From positions 1-64,000 of the forward strand of contig PLXE01000054.1 in NCBI GenBank assembly GCA_003151335.1: a stretch of DNA of 64,000 nt. The letters are read 5' to 3'. The translations under genes and the position numbers were made by a program. Source of the DNA: Acidobacteriaceae bacterium (lineage in GTDB: Bacteria; Acidobacteriota; Terriglobia; Terriglobales; Acidobacteriaceae). This document shows positions 1-6,805 of the stretch, one piece after another; the first letter of the stretch is position 1; every line of letters begins with the position of its first letter. Under the pieces are notes generated by a model. It was not told where the DNA came from. It searched no databases and was given only the letters and a program-made list of their open reading frames with translations.

Positions 1-208
1 TTTAGCTCCCAACAGCTCCACACTATATACCCCACGAGGGAGTCGAGAGCACTATTTTTTCTTTGGCTGTGCCCAGGGCTCGGCACCAGGGTCCCGTCTG
101 CCCCAACGCGAGTCCCCAAACTGCTGACCACGGCCTTCCCATCAGCTTTTGTCAGACACCCCTCCCCCTTTTGGCTCTGGATCGGTTTCCTGGCTCCCGC
201 AGTCTCGG

Positions 209-1609
209 TTATCCCGCCGGAAGCGACAGCCCGGCGATCCGCCCGAGCATGCTGCCAAACAATCGTTTCGTCAGATGGCTCTCCGCCAACAGTAGCCAAT
301 AATAGCGGGCATGTTTTACCAGCCGTCCGCCCGTCTTCACCAGCCGTTGCTGCAGACTCGTCAACGACCAGTTCTCGATTCGCTTGGGCAACGCCAGCCG
401 CCGCCACAAATTGCCCAAGTTGTAAGCCAGCACACTCAGCCCCAGCCGTACCTGGTTTGAGCGGAAACGATGACAACTCAGCCGCGTCATCTTCACCGCT
501 TGCTTGCCTTCCTTGATCCACTGCTCCGCCGTCCCGCGCTTGTTATAGAAACGCACCACGCTCCGGCTGGGTGTCTCCAAGTTGGTCACGATGAATCCGA
601 CTCGGGGGAACAACTCCCCGAAGTGGAACTCCACCTTCGCCACCACACGCCGCGCCGTCTTCCAGCTGGCCGCTTGGTAGAGAAAGCCCTTGTACCAGAC
701 CACGGGTATGTGGCTCGGTCTTCCTACGGGCCGCGTCAGCAACTCCGCGATGTCGCACTCCAGACTTTCATTGGCGGGTATGCGGATGGCATACTTCACG
801 CCACGCTCCTCCAGGGCCTCGTAAATCTCCGGCTTGGCAAAGGCAGCATCGGCCCGAAACACTACCTCCTTGCCCAGCATTTGTTGCCGATTGACCTCGG
901 GCAAGAGCAGTTCTTCCCAGTCCTCAGCACTATGCACGTTGCCCGGCCGCAGCTTACCAGCGAGACAGTCGCCCTCCGCGTTGAACAGCAACAGCGGGTG
1001 GTAGCAGGTAGACTCGAAGTGCCCGTTGTATGAGCTTTGCTCCTGCTGCCCGTACACCGGAATCTCGGTCGAATCCATGTCCAGCACCACGCGCTGCGGC
1101 GAATCGACTGTTTCCGCCCGGGCAATCAGCTCGCGGTTGATCGCAGCCAGCCCAGCAAGATTCTCTTCTTGGGCCAATAGCTCCGTCTCGAACGACTGCA
1201 GCCGGGAGGTCAGCGCCGCTCCTCGCTCCCAGATTCTGTCCGAACCCATAAGCCGGAAGGTCGGATCTTGTGCCAGACGCTCGGCATCGTTCACGTCTTC
1301 GTAGCCTGCCAATCGGCTGTACACAGCCTGACGCAACAGATCGGCCATGGGCAATTGCGTGTTCTTCCCGCGTGAGTCGGTCAGGTGTTCCGCGATGAGT
1401 TCGCTCAACCCCAAGCGTTCATCCAACTCTCGCACGAGCAGCAGGCCACCATCCGACGTTACTCGCGATCCTTGGAAATCCACTTTCAAAGAGGGGTTGA
1501 AAGAGAGCTGAAAGGGCTGGTTTTGTTGTTCACCCACTGGGTGCAAGCCTCCGGAGTGTCGTTGCGCCGTCAAAGCCGCATGAATACTGGCGTTGGCGCG
1601 ATCATACAA
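209..1609 (-). CDS. IS1380-family transposase
   Basis: This is a DDE-type transposase of about 466 residues, the usual size for IS1380. Likely catalytic residues are the Asp in VLDMDSTEIPVYG, the Asp in FRADAAFAKPEIYEAL and the Glu in NKRGTAEQWIKEGK. The N-terminal SRVTSDGGLLLVRELDERL is typical of the family. The first codon used here is TTG; a GTG about 23 codons further in (before EQQNQPFQLSF) is an equally good start. The frame is intact, so the element may be active. I could not identify convincing terminal inverted repeats or a target duplication, so the IS ends are not called. The neighbouring zinc-finger gene stops about 50 bp upstream of this start. Confidence 0.88.
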   Translation of the reverse strand: MYDRANASIHAALTAQRHSGGLHPVGEQQNQPFQLSFNPSLKVDFQGSRVTSDGGLLLVRELDERLGLSELIAEHLTDSRGKNTQLPMADLLRQAVYSRLAGYEDVNDAERLAQDPTFRLMGSDRIWERGAALTSRLQSFETELLAQEENLAGLAAINRELIARAETVDSPQRVVLDMDSTEIPVYGQQEQSSYNGHFESTCYHPLLLFNAEGDCLAGKLRPGNVHSAEDWEELLLPEVNRQQMLGKEVVFRADAAFAKPEIYEALEERGVKYAIRIPANESLECDIAELLTRPVGRPSHIPVVWYKGFLYQAASWKTARRVVAKVEFHFGELFPRVGFIVTNLETPSRSVVRFYNKRGTAEQWIKEGKQAVKMTRLSCHRFRSNQVRLGLSVLAYNLGNLWRRLALPKRIENWSLTSLQQRLVKTGGRLVKHARYYWLLLAESHLTKRLFGSMLGRIAGLSLPAG

Positions 1610-1657
1610 CCACTTACACAGAGTTCAAAAAGGAAATGTGGGAATAGAGCCGCTCCG

Positions 1658-2245
1658 TTAGGAACCGGCTTGAATGCGTCGCAATAGCCAGGGCGGCCAT
1701 GCACGAGACTCTGCTCCTCCGGCCTCCAGTTGAAGCCGCTGGTACGTGCGCCAGTGCATTCCTGTGGGTTTGGCCGGGAAGGGTTCTAGCATATTCGCGG
1801 AGCCGCCCAGCTTCATCCGAATCGCTTGAGTGCGTCGCAAGGCTCGGTCGTGAGACTGTTCCCTTTGGCTCTTATAGACGAGTTGATGGCAGCGGCGACA
1901 TGCGTAGATTCCACCGCCGTACAGAATGGCAACGCGCCGACGACAGCCCCTGGCAGGACACAGAAACCATGTTCTCTCACCGCCGTAGTGACAAGGAGTG
2001 CGGACAAGTTCTACTGGGTACTCTTTCAGTTGCCACTCGTCTGAGCCCCACGGTTGGTGCCGGTAAGACAGGACGACGGAGTTCGATGTTGTACAGCCAT
2101 GAATTGATCCCGTTTCGACGCCATTGCAGCTCCAGCGAAGCGTGAACGATGCGCCCGGCCGGAGGTAGCCGTAACGACGCAAGGACCGCACGTCGATTCT
2201 CCGGTATTGATCCGTTGTGTCTTTCCCGTCGCGATACCGGCCCAT
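1658..2245 (-). CDS. Zinc-ribbon protein of mobile-element type, unknown function
   Basis: A protein of about 195 residues starting MGRYRDG. The frame is open upstream to 2260, but the Met at 2245 fits the family start best. It contains a zinc-ribbon-like pair of Cys motifs, CPARGC and CRRC, with the segment LYGGGIYACRRCHQLVY between and around them, then a basic helical region and GMHWRTYQRL near the C-terminus. Proteins of this shape recur in integrated elements and beside transposases; their role is not known to me. Its stop codon lies within about 50 bp of the transposase start, so the last residues may have been altered by the IS insertion. Confidence 0.65.
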   Translation of the reverse strand: MGRYRDGKDTTDQYRRIDVRSLRRYGYLRPGASFTLRWSCNGVETGSIHGCTTSNSVVLSYRHQPWGSDEWQLKEYPVELVRTPCHYGGERTWFLCPARGCRRRVAILYGGGIYACRRCHQLVYKSQREQSHDRALRRTQAIRMKLGGSANMLEPFPAKPTGMHWRTYQRLQLEAGGAESRAWPPWLLRRIQAGS

Positions 2246-2260
2246 CATTCCTCCTCTCAC

Positions 2261-2693
2261 GAACCGAAATCATTAGCCAAGTTGTATGTTTTTGTAATGA
2301 AATGTTCGGCTCTCAAAAAGATGTAAGCCACTCTGCATCAACCACTTAGAGACTACAGGTGAGTGACTTGATTTCTTTGATTTCCGCATGAAATTCAAAC
2401 TGCACAGACTGCGGGCTCTCTCGGTTTACAAACATTGATTAGGCCGAGAAATCGATTTGGCAGGTCGCTGACCCCATGGCCTGAGCAGGGCGAATCTCTC
2501 CGCCCCGCCCTTTGGTCTGCTTTGGGTTGAAACCCCGCCCGGCCAAGGCGGGAGCTGAAGAACTCTTCTGCGCTGATCGAGCCTCGGATTCCGACGTTTT
2601 CATGTATGGCAACCTTGATTGGTTGATTGCTTGATTGGGTGATTCCTGATTTCTGATTCTCTGATTCATGATTGGGGTCAAGGGGGACGGGGA
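2261..2693. other. Intergenic region with TGATT-rich low-complexity tract
   Basis: No convincing gene is seen. From about 2616 to 2676 the pentamer TGATT recurs roughly every 5-9 bases in varied spacing. A short minus-strand reading frame covering 2439-2681 translates this tract and is rejected as a gene because its composition simply follows the repeat. Confidence 0.5.
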
Positions 2694-3170
2694 TCAGGGG
2701 GATACAAGCTCCCGCAGTTCCGTGATGTGCGAATAGACTTCTTCGTTAATTTTGTCCTTGTCGTTGCTGTCCTTTCCGCAATCCTCGATACGTGCGCGAA
2801 AGAACTTCCCCAGGAATATCGCTGGGTCCATCCCTTCCCCTTTTCGGGGTGGACCGCCGTTCGTCAGCGTCCATGCCTTGTAATAATTTGAATGTCGCCC
2901 AACACGCGGGCTTTTGCGGTTGTTTCCCATGTTCATGAAATAACTGACTTCGCCAGGTTCGTCCGTGAGGGAGCATCCAAGCCGAATCGACCATCGGCTG
3001 TAACGCCGCACCCATTCCGGGCCGTGTATCTCGCAGACCTGAATCAGGCGTTCGCCTTGATCGTGGCGTTGGTACTCTTTGCCGTCCCAGACTGGAATCA
3101 GATTCTTCTTTCGTGCTCTCCTGTTCTCGGCCGCAGATATAGGTTTGGCCATCGTGTGTGCTGTCGCCAT
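2694..3170 (-). CDS. Hypothetical protein of the integrated element
   Basis: A soluble, charged protein of 158 residues with no signal peptide or membrane segment. The ATG is preceded by a strong GGGGAGA ribosome-binding site. The middle (residues about 45-110) is rich in aromatic residues and Gly (YSRWSIRLGCS, KAWTLTNGGPP), and the end has a conserved-looking FLGKFFRARIEDC block. I do not recognise the family with certainty. It lies between the zinc-ribbon gene and the excisionase-like gene, all on the minus strand, so it is probably element cargo or part of the replication or mobilisation module. No function is claimed. Confidence 0.55.
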   Translation of the reverse strand: MATAHTMAKPISAAENRRARKKNLIPVWDGKEYQRHDQGERLIQVCEIHGPEWVRRYSRWSIRLGCSLTDEPGEVSYFMNMGNNRKSPRVGRHSNYYKAWTLTNGGPPRKGEGMDPAIFLGKFFRARIEDCGKDSNDKDKINEEVYSHITELRELVSP

Positions 3171-3338
3171 TGATTCTCCCCGTCATGCCTTTCGTGGAAT
3201 TGCGCGTATGGTGGCCCAGAGGGGCCACCAGGATCGCGCTACGCGGGCCATGAGTGTCTCGACCGCCCCTGCCCCTCATCAGTTGCCTGGCAGACGCGCC
3301 TGGGCGCTGGCCCTCCTGTGTCAAGGTGTAGCCGGATG

Positions 3339-3617
3339 CTAGACCAGCGCGTTCCGCCGCATCCGTTCACGTCGGGAGCGCTCCGCTTCGGCGCGGCTGT
3401 CTTTCGTCTGGTTAGCCGGTCTGGGACGACATGGCGCGGGAGACTTACCCCCGTCTTCGATCACCCTCGCGAGTTCGCTCTCGCGGATCATCGTGCGACC
3501 GCCGACTTTGGTCCGCTGTAGCCGTCCCTGTGAGAGCCAGGCGTGAACTGTCCATTTCGAGATTCCACCGAGGCGGCGGGCTGCTTCTTGAACTGAGATC
3601 AATAAGTCCATCTCCAT
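3339..3617 (-). CDS. Excisionase-like helix-turn-helix DNA-binding protein
   Basis: A protein of about 92 residues. The start at 3617 is preceded by AAGGA with 6-base spacing; an upstream ATG at 3653 is in frame but less well placed. Residues about 4-50 form a MerR/excisionase-type helix-turn-helix (LISVQEAARRLGG, SKWTVHAWLSQGRLQ, then a wing with RTMIRESELARVI). The C-terminal third is Arg-rich and probably disordered. Proteins like this act as recombination directionality factors or repressors for tyrosine integrases. The gene is divergent from the zinc-finger/integrase pair across a 75-bp gap that must hold both promoters. Confidence 0.75.
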   Translation of the reverse strand: MEMDLLISVQEAARRLGGISKWTVHAWLSQGRLQRTKVGGRTMIRESELARVIEDGGKSPAPCRPRPANQTKDSRAEAERSRRERMRRNALV

Positions 3618-3692
3618 GTAGGTCCTTTCATCTCCCAAAAATTCTTCTTGCATACAAACAACAACAGTGAGATAGTATTTTGTGAAGGAGAC

Positions 3693-4391
3693 ATGAACAA
3701 GTCACAAACCATGTCACGAAAACCAATTAACATTCCCATAGAAGTGGAATACTTCATACTTCGGGACAGATTTCTCCCATCCGAATATTCCAGGGACTTA
3801 GAGCCGGTCGAGCATGAAGAAAGTGCGCGTCAAGGGGCCATGCGAATCTTGGCCGAAGCGCTGAATCGGGATATGCCACCGGTTCCCCGGCCGCTCAGAT
3901 CTAACTACACAATTGATCCCTGGGAGCTTCGCAAACAGTTTCTCTCGTGGAATCCCGAGGATTGGAAAAGATTCTCTGAGACCGTGGGAATCCTGGCACG
4001 CAGCGAGAAAGAGTTTGCGGAGTGGCAGGGACTGGTCAGTGAAGCTATGGTGACCCCCCCAAGCGATTGGCAGTCTCTCTCATCGAAGTTTGGTCAATGG
4101 AAGATTAACCAACTCTTTGAGCGCCCGCAGGTGAGTTTCCAGTGGGCGCCAATGCCCATCGGGAAGATCAGAACCGGCAATCCACTTCGAGCGATAATTG
4201 CGACGATCCAGTTGGATGTACTAAGCGGATCACAGTTTCGATACTGTGCCCGCAAGGACTGCAAAGCTCCTGTTTTTGAACTTGAGTCGCGCCACGAGCG
4301 AATTTATTGCAGCACTGATTGCGCTCACCTGGTTGCGGTACGGAACAGCAGAGCGAGAGCCCAGAAACCGAAAAGAAGGAAGAAACGGTGA
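3693..4391 (+). CDS. CGNR-like zinc-finger protein, unknown function
   Basis: A 232-residue soluble protein. The start at 3693 is set by a GAAGGAG site 2 bases upstream; a longer frame from 3648 lacks one. The C-terminus (about residues 180-225) holds a treble-clef-like zinc site with CARKDC and YCSTDC, followed by NSRARAQKPKRRKKR, a very basic tail suited to nucleic-acid binding. The N-terminal 170 residues have no motif I recognise. It lies 18 bp upstream of the integrase, probably in one transcript. Related C-terminal fingers occur in putative transcription regulators, so a regulatory role in the element is an inference only. Confidence 0.65.
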   Translation: MNKSQTMSRKPINIPIEVEYFILRDRFLPSEYSRDLEPVEHEESARQGAMRILAEALNRDMPPVPRPLRSNYTIDPWELRKQFLSWNPEDWKRFSETVGILARSEKEFAEWQGLVSEAMVTPPSDWQSLSSKFGQWKINQLFERPQVSFQWAPMPIGKIRTGNPLRAIIATIQLDVLSGSQFRYCARKDCKAPVFELESRHERIYCSTDCAHLVAVRNSRARAQKPKRRKKR

Positions 4392-4409
4392 TAGCGGACT
4401 GGAGGACTT

Positions 4410-5573
4410 ATGGCGATCTACAAACGCGGTTCAATCTACTGGTACAAGTTCACGTTCAACGGTGAGGCGATACGGGAATCCACCCGGCAGAAGAACCAGC
4501 ACACGGCCCGGCAGATGGAAGCCGCCCACCGTGCGTCACTGGCCAAAGGGGAAGTGGGCATCCGCGACAAAAAGGTGGTCCCCACTCTGTCCGCATTCAT
4601 GGAGAACAGCTTCATTCCTTACGTCAACGTGAAGCACGCCGCGAAGCCGGGTACGGTCGAGTACTACACCGACGGCAGAAAGATGCTGTGCGGCACAGAG
4701 CTGGGCTCGTTGCGGCTCGACGAGGTGAACGATCAGCACGCGCAGCGATTCGCATCGCAGAAATCGAAGCTCTCAGCGTCTCGCATCAATTGTGGGCTTC
4801 GGACTCTCCGCCGTGCCCTAAATCTTGCCTACCAGTGGGGGACTTTGGAGAGACCCGCCAAGGTGACACTCGCCAAGGGTGAACGGCAGAGAGATCGGGT
4901 GCTTACGGACGCGGAAATCACGACGTACCTCGCCGCGTGTCCTCAGCCGTGGAAAGACGCAGCTACGATCATTCGCGGTACGGGGATGCGGCCAGGTGAG
5001 GTTTTCACGCTTCGCTGGGAGCGGGTGTTACTCAGTGGTGACCGAGGACTCTTGCAGGTCTCTGAGGGCAAATCCAAGGCAGCAAGACGCATCCTGCCAC
5101 TCGTGCCCGAAGTGTACGCGGTTCTGGAAAGACGTAGAAACGAGCAGGGGACGCCGGAAGAGGGTTGGGTGTTTCCTTCCACGGCACGCGAGGGACACTT
5201 GAACGGCGATACAACGAAAGACCAGCACGCGATTGCGTTGAACAGGTCGAAAGTCGCACGCTTCGAGCCCTACATCCTTCGGCACACTGCCCTGACGCGG
5301 TTCGCTGAATCGGGATGCGACGTGTTTACTCTGGCGAGGATTGCCGGGCACAGCTCGATAACGATCACGCAGCGGTACGTGCATCCTCAGGCAGACGCAG
5401 TGGAGCGAGCCTTCACCGCGTTCGGGAATCTGGGCACAGCGGGAGAGCCCAAAAAGCTGGTAGTGGGCACAATTTTAGGCACAGGCGAAAATTGCAAATC
5501 GACCGATGCCTTGCAAATTGTTGGTGCGAAAGGGGGGACTCGAACCCCCACGGGTTTCCCCGCCAGATCCTAA
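4410..5573 (+). CDS. Site-specific tyrosine integrase
   Basis: A phage-type integrase of 387 residues. The N-terminal arm binds DNA ([14 protein letters not shown]), a core-binding domain spans about 55-150, and the catalytic domain begins at about 165. Visible catalytic residues are Arg194 in GTGMRPGEV, Lys in EGKSKAARR, Arg291 in YILRHT, His314 in AGHSS and Tyr323 in QRYVHP. The usual first His of the HxxR box is Tyr288. The last 16 residues ([16 protein letters not shown]) are read from the antisense strand of the tRNA-Leu gene, and the stop codon overlaps the anticodon position. Integration into this tRNA therefore supplied the protein's C-terminus, or left it readable. Confidence 0.93.
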   Translation: MAIYKRGSIYWYKFTFNGEAIRESTRQKNQHTARQMEAAHRASLAKGEVGIRDKKVVPTLSAFMENSFIPYVNVKHAAKPGTVEYYTDGRKMLCGTELGSLRLDEVNDQHAQRFASQKSKLSASRINCGLRTLRRALNLAYQWGTLERPAKVTLAKGERQRDRVLTDAEITTYLAACPQPWKDAATIIRGTGMRPGEVFTLRWERVLLSGDRGLLQVSEGKSKAARRILPLVPEVYAVLERRRNEQGTPEEGWVFPSTAREGHLNGDTTKDQHAIALNRSKVARFEPYILRHTALTRFAESGCDVFTLARIAGHSSITITQRYVHPQADAVERAFTAFGNLGTAGEPKKLVVGTILGTGENCKSTDALQIVGAKGGTRTPTGFPARS

Positions 5574-5607
5574 GTCTGGTGCGTCTGCCAATTCCGCCAC
5601 TCTCGCA
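5522..5607 (-). tRNA. tRNA-Leu (anticodon UAG)
   Basis: On the minus strand the 86 bases fold as a class II tRNA. The acceptor stem pairs TGCGAGA with TTTCGCA, the D-loop has the usual AATTGGCAGAC, and the anticodon stem pairs CCAGA with TCTGG around the loop CTTAGGA. There is a short variable arm (GGG-GAAA-CCC), a T-arm GGGGGTTCGAGTCCCCC, and an encoded CCA at 5522-5524. The UAG anticodon reads leucine CUA. The 3' end faces the integrase, marking this gene as the attachment site of the element. Confidence 0.95.
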
Positions 5608-5902
5608 GGTTTCGCTAAACGATCAGCCTGAATTGAGCGGATCCAACTCCGGCCAACACAAGTCTAAAGCAGTTCTAGACCTGGTGTATAGGGTAGAGGA
5701 CCGCTTTAGCGCGGGGCGCCCCGGTGCCGCCAGAGGGTATCGCCTGAGAGGCTGCGCAGCGCCTCCCGAACTCCTGTAGAGCTGACTACGGTTGCCCAAC
5801 CGAACCTGGGATAGAGGAAGGAATGTGGGAAATTTCCTAGAACGATGTCGCAAACGAGTGCATAGGATAACGCCACAGCTCAACATTCTACAGGGTTTAC
5901 GG
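5608..5902. other. Intergenic region between tRNA-Leu and the PEP-CTERM gene
   Basis: No gene is supported here. It must contain the minus-strand promoter of tRNA-Leu, but no clear -35/-10 pair stands out. Codon structure is absent and short frames on both strands have no homology that I recognise. Confidence 0.4.
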
Positions 5903-5918
5903 TGGCACTTGAATTGCA
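5903..5918 (+). promoter_or_regulatory. Sigma-54 (RpoN) promoter
   Basis: TGGCAC, five bases, then TTGCA gives an exact -24/-12 sigma-54 element, with ten bases between the invariant GG and GC. The predicted transcript start is near 5930, about 64 bases before the PEP-CTERM gene's TTG start. RpoN-dependent expression of PEP-CTERM genes through the PrsK/PrsR two-component system is known in other bacteria. Confidence 0.75.
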
Positions 5919-5993
5919 GCTACACCAGTGGCTTCTTCTATTAGGCCGATCGATTTCGTCTGCAGTTTGAACAAGAAAAGGAGGGTTTACCCC

Positions 5994-6665
5994 TTGAAAA
6001 TTCGCATTCTCACTCTGTCTCTCACAATTCTGTGTCTTGCCTTGACCGCCTCCGCTGGCACAACGTTCTTCAACGACGGCGGGATTGATGGCAACGACAA
6101 TGCGTTCTTTGTCACCGGCCCCAACTACATAAATATTGGGCAGTCTTACCAGGACATTTCGAACGGGTTTGTTTCGGCAGCGTCCGGCACCCCCAACACC
6201 CTCGAGTGGGGTGAGTGGTCAGCCGGCGCGCCGACGAGTTTTAGCTATGAGATAGGCACCACGGCGTTCGGCACAGAACTCGGTTCCGGGACCGTTGCGC
6301 AAAATGCTGGTAACAGCACCTTCCTCTTTAACAACGCCTACGGTTACGGCGTTTACGACGTTAAGGTTGGTATTACCTCCTTAGCCATGACAGCCGGCAA
6401 CACGTACTGGCTCTCCATCAGCAATGCCACCGACGCCGCCAACGATGGTACGCAAGGGTGGGATCTAGCAGGACCCAACGGCGGTCCTGCGACTTGCAAC
6501 TTCCGGCAGAGCGGTACCAATTATGGCTATTGTGGTTATGGCGGGGAATCCTTCACGCTCACTGGCGGAACAGCACCAGGAACCCCTGAGCCCAGCAGCA
6601 TTCTGCTGTTCGGTTCTGGCATCCTCGGCTTGGCCGGCGTCCTGCGCCGCAAACTTAACCGGTAA
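5994..6665 (+). CDS. PEP-CTERM sorting-domain protein
   Basis: A secreted protein of about 223 residues. The start is the TTG at 5994, preceded by AAAAGGAGGG at 9-base spacing; it places a clean signal peptide (MKIRILTLSLTILCLALTASA) first. The mature part is Gly/Asn/Ser/Thr-rich and beta-like. The last 27 residues are a PEP-CTERM signal: GTPEPSSILLFGSG, a hydrophobic stretch, then RRKLNR, which exosortase recognises for surface or EPS-linked export. A sigma-54 promoter lies upstream and an intrinsic terminator follows, so it is a single-gene transcription unit. No exosortase gene is in this window. The extracellular role is unknown. Confidence 0.85.
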   Translation: MKIRILTLSLTILCLALTASAGTTFFNDGGIDGNDNAFFVTGPNYINIGQSYQDISNGFVSAASGTPNTLEWGEWSAGAPTSFSYEIGTTAFGTELGSGTVAQNAGNSTFLFNNAYGYGVYDVKVGITSLAMTAGNTYWLSISNATDAANDGTQGWDLAGPNGGPATCNFRQSGTNYGYCGYGGESFTLTGGTAPGTPEPSSILLFGSGILGLAGVLRRKLNR

Positions 6666-6694
6666 ATACAACCCTTCCCCATTTCAAGAAAACG

Positions 6695-6719
6695 GCCGGA
6701 GCTTCTGCTCTGGCTTTTT
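6695..6719 (+). terminator. Intrinsic terminator after the PEP-CTERM gene
   Basis: GCCGGAGC and GCTCTGGC form an 8-bp stem (one G-T pair) around the loop TTCT, followed directly by five T. It ends the PEP-CTERM transcript about 30 bases after the stop codon. Confidence 0.85.
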
Positions 6720-6805
6720 CTTGCAATCTGGAAAGAAATCAGGGAACGAGCGGTTTCCCTGTACGACCTGAAGTAAGCAGCCCGCGGCCAGCATCGGCGT
6801 TCCGC

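Larger units (their letters stand above)
1..5524. mobile_element. Integrated genetic element in tRNA-Leu (integrase-side end only)
   Basis: The segment left of the tRNA-Leu gene carries, in order, an IS1380-type transposase, two unrecognised proteins, an excisionase-like helix-turn-helix protein, a zinc-finger protein and a tyrosine integrase that abuts the tRNA 3' end. This is the usual layout of an element that integrated at a tRNA 3' end with the integrase next to the attachment site. I see no second copy of the tRNA 3' sequence in bases 1-5500, so the far end probably lies before base 1. Core metabolic genes begin right of the tRNA. The exact extent is inferred. Confidence 0.7.

Noticed and set aside
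1-1680. Terminal inverted repeats of the IS1380-type element
   Set aside because: The segments near 187-205 and 1655-1680 look loosely alike in inverted orientation, but the match is too weak to call IS ends.
2439-2681. 80-codon minus-strand frame
   Set aside because: It translates the TGATT repeat tract and has no ribosome-binding site or homology that I recognise.
1-5500. Second attachment site (copy of the tRNA-Leu 3' end)
   Set aside because: No copy of GGACTCGAACCCCC or its flanks was seen left of the integrase, so the element's far end is assumed to be outside the window.
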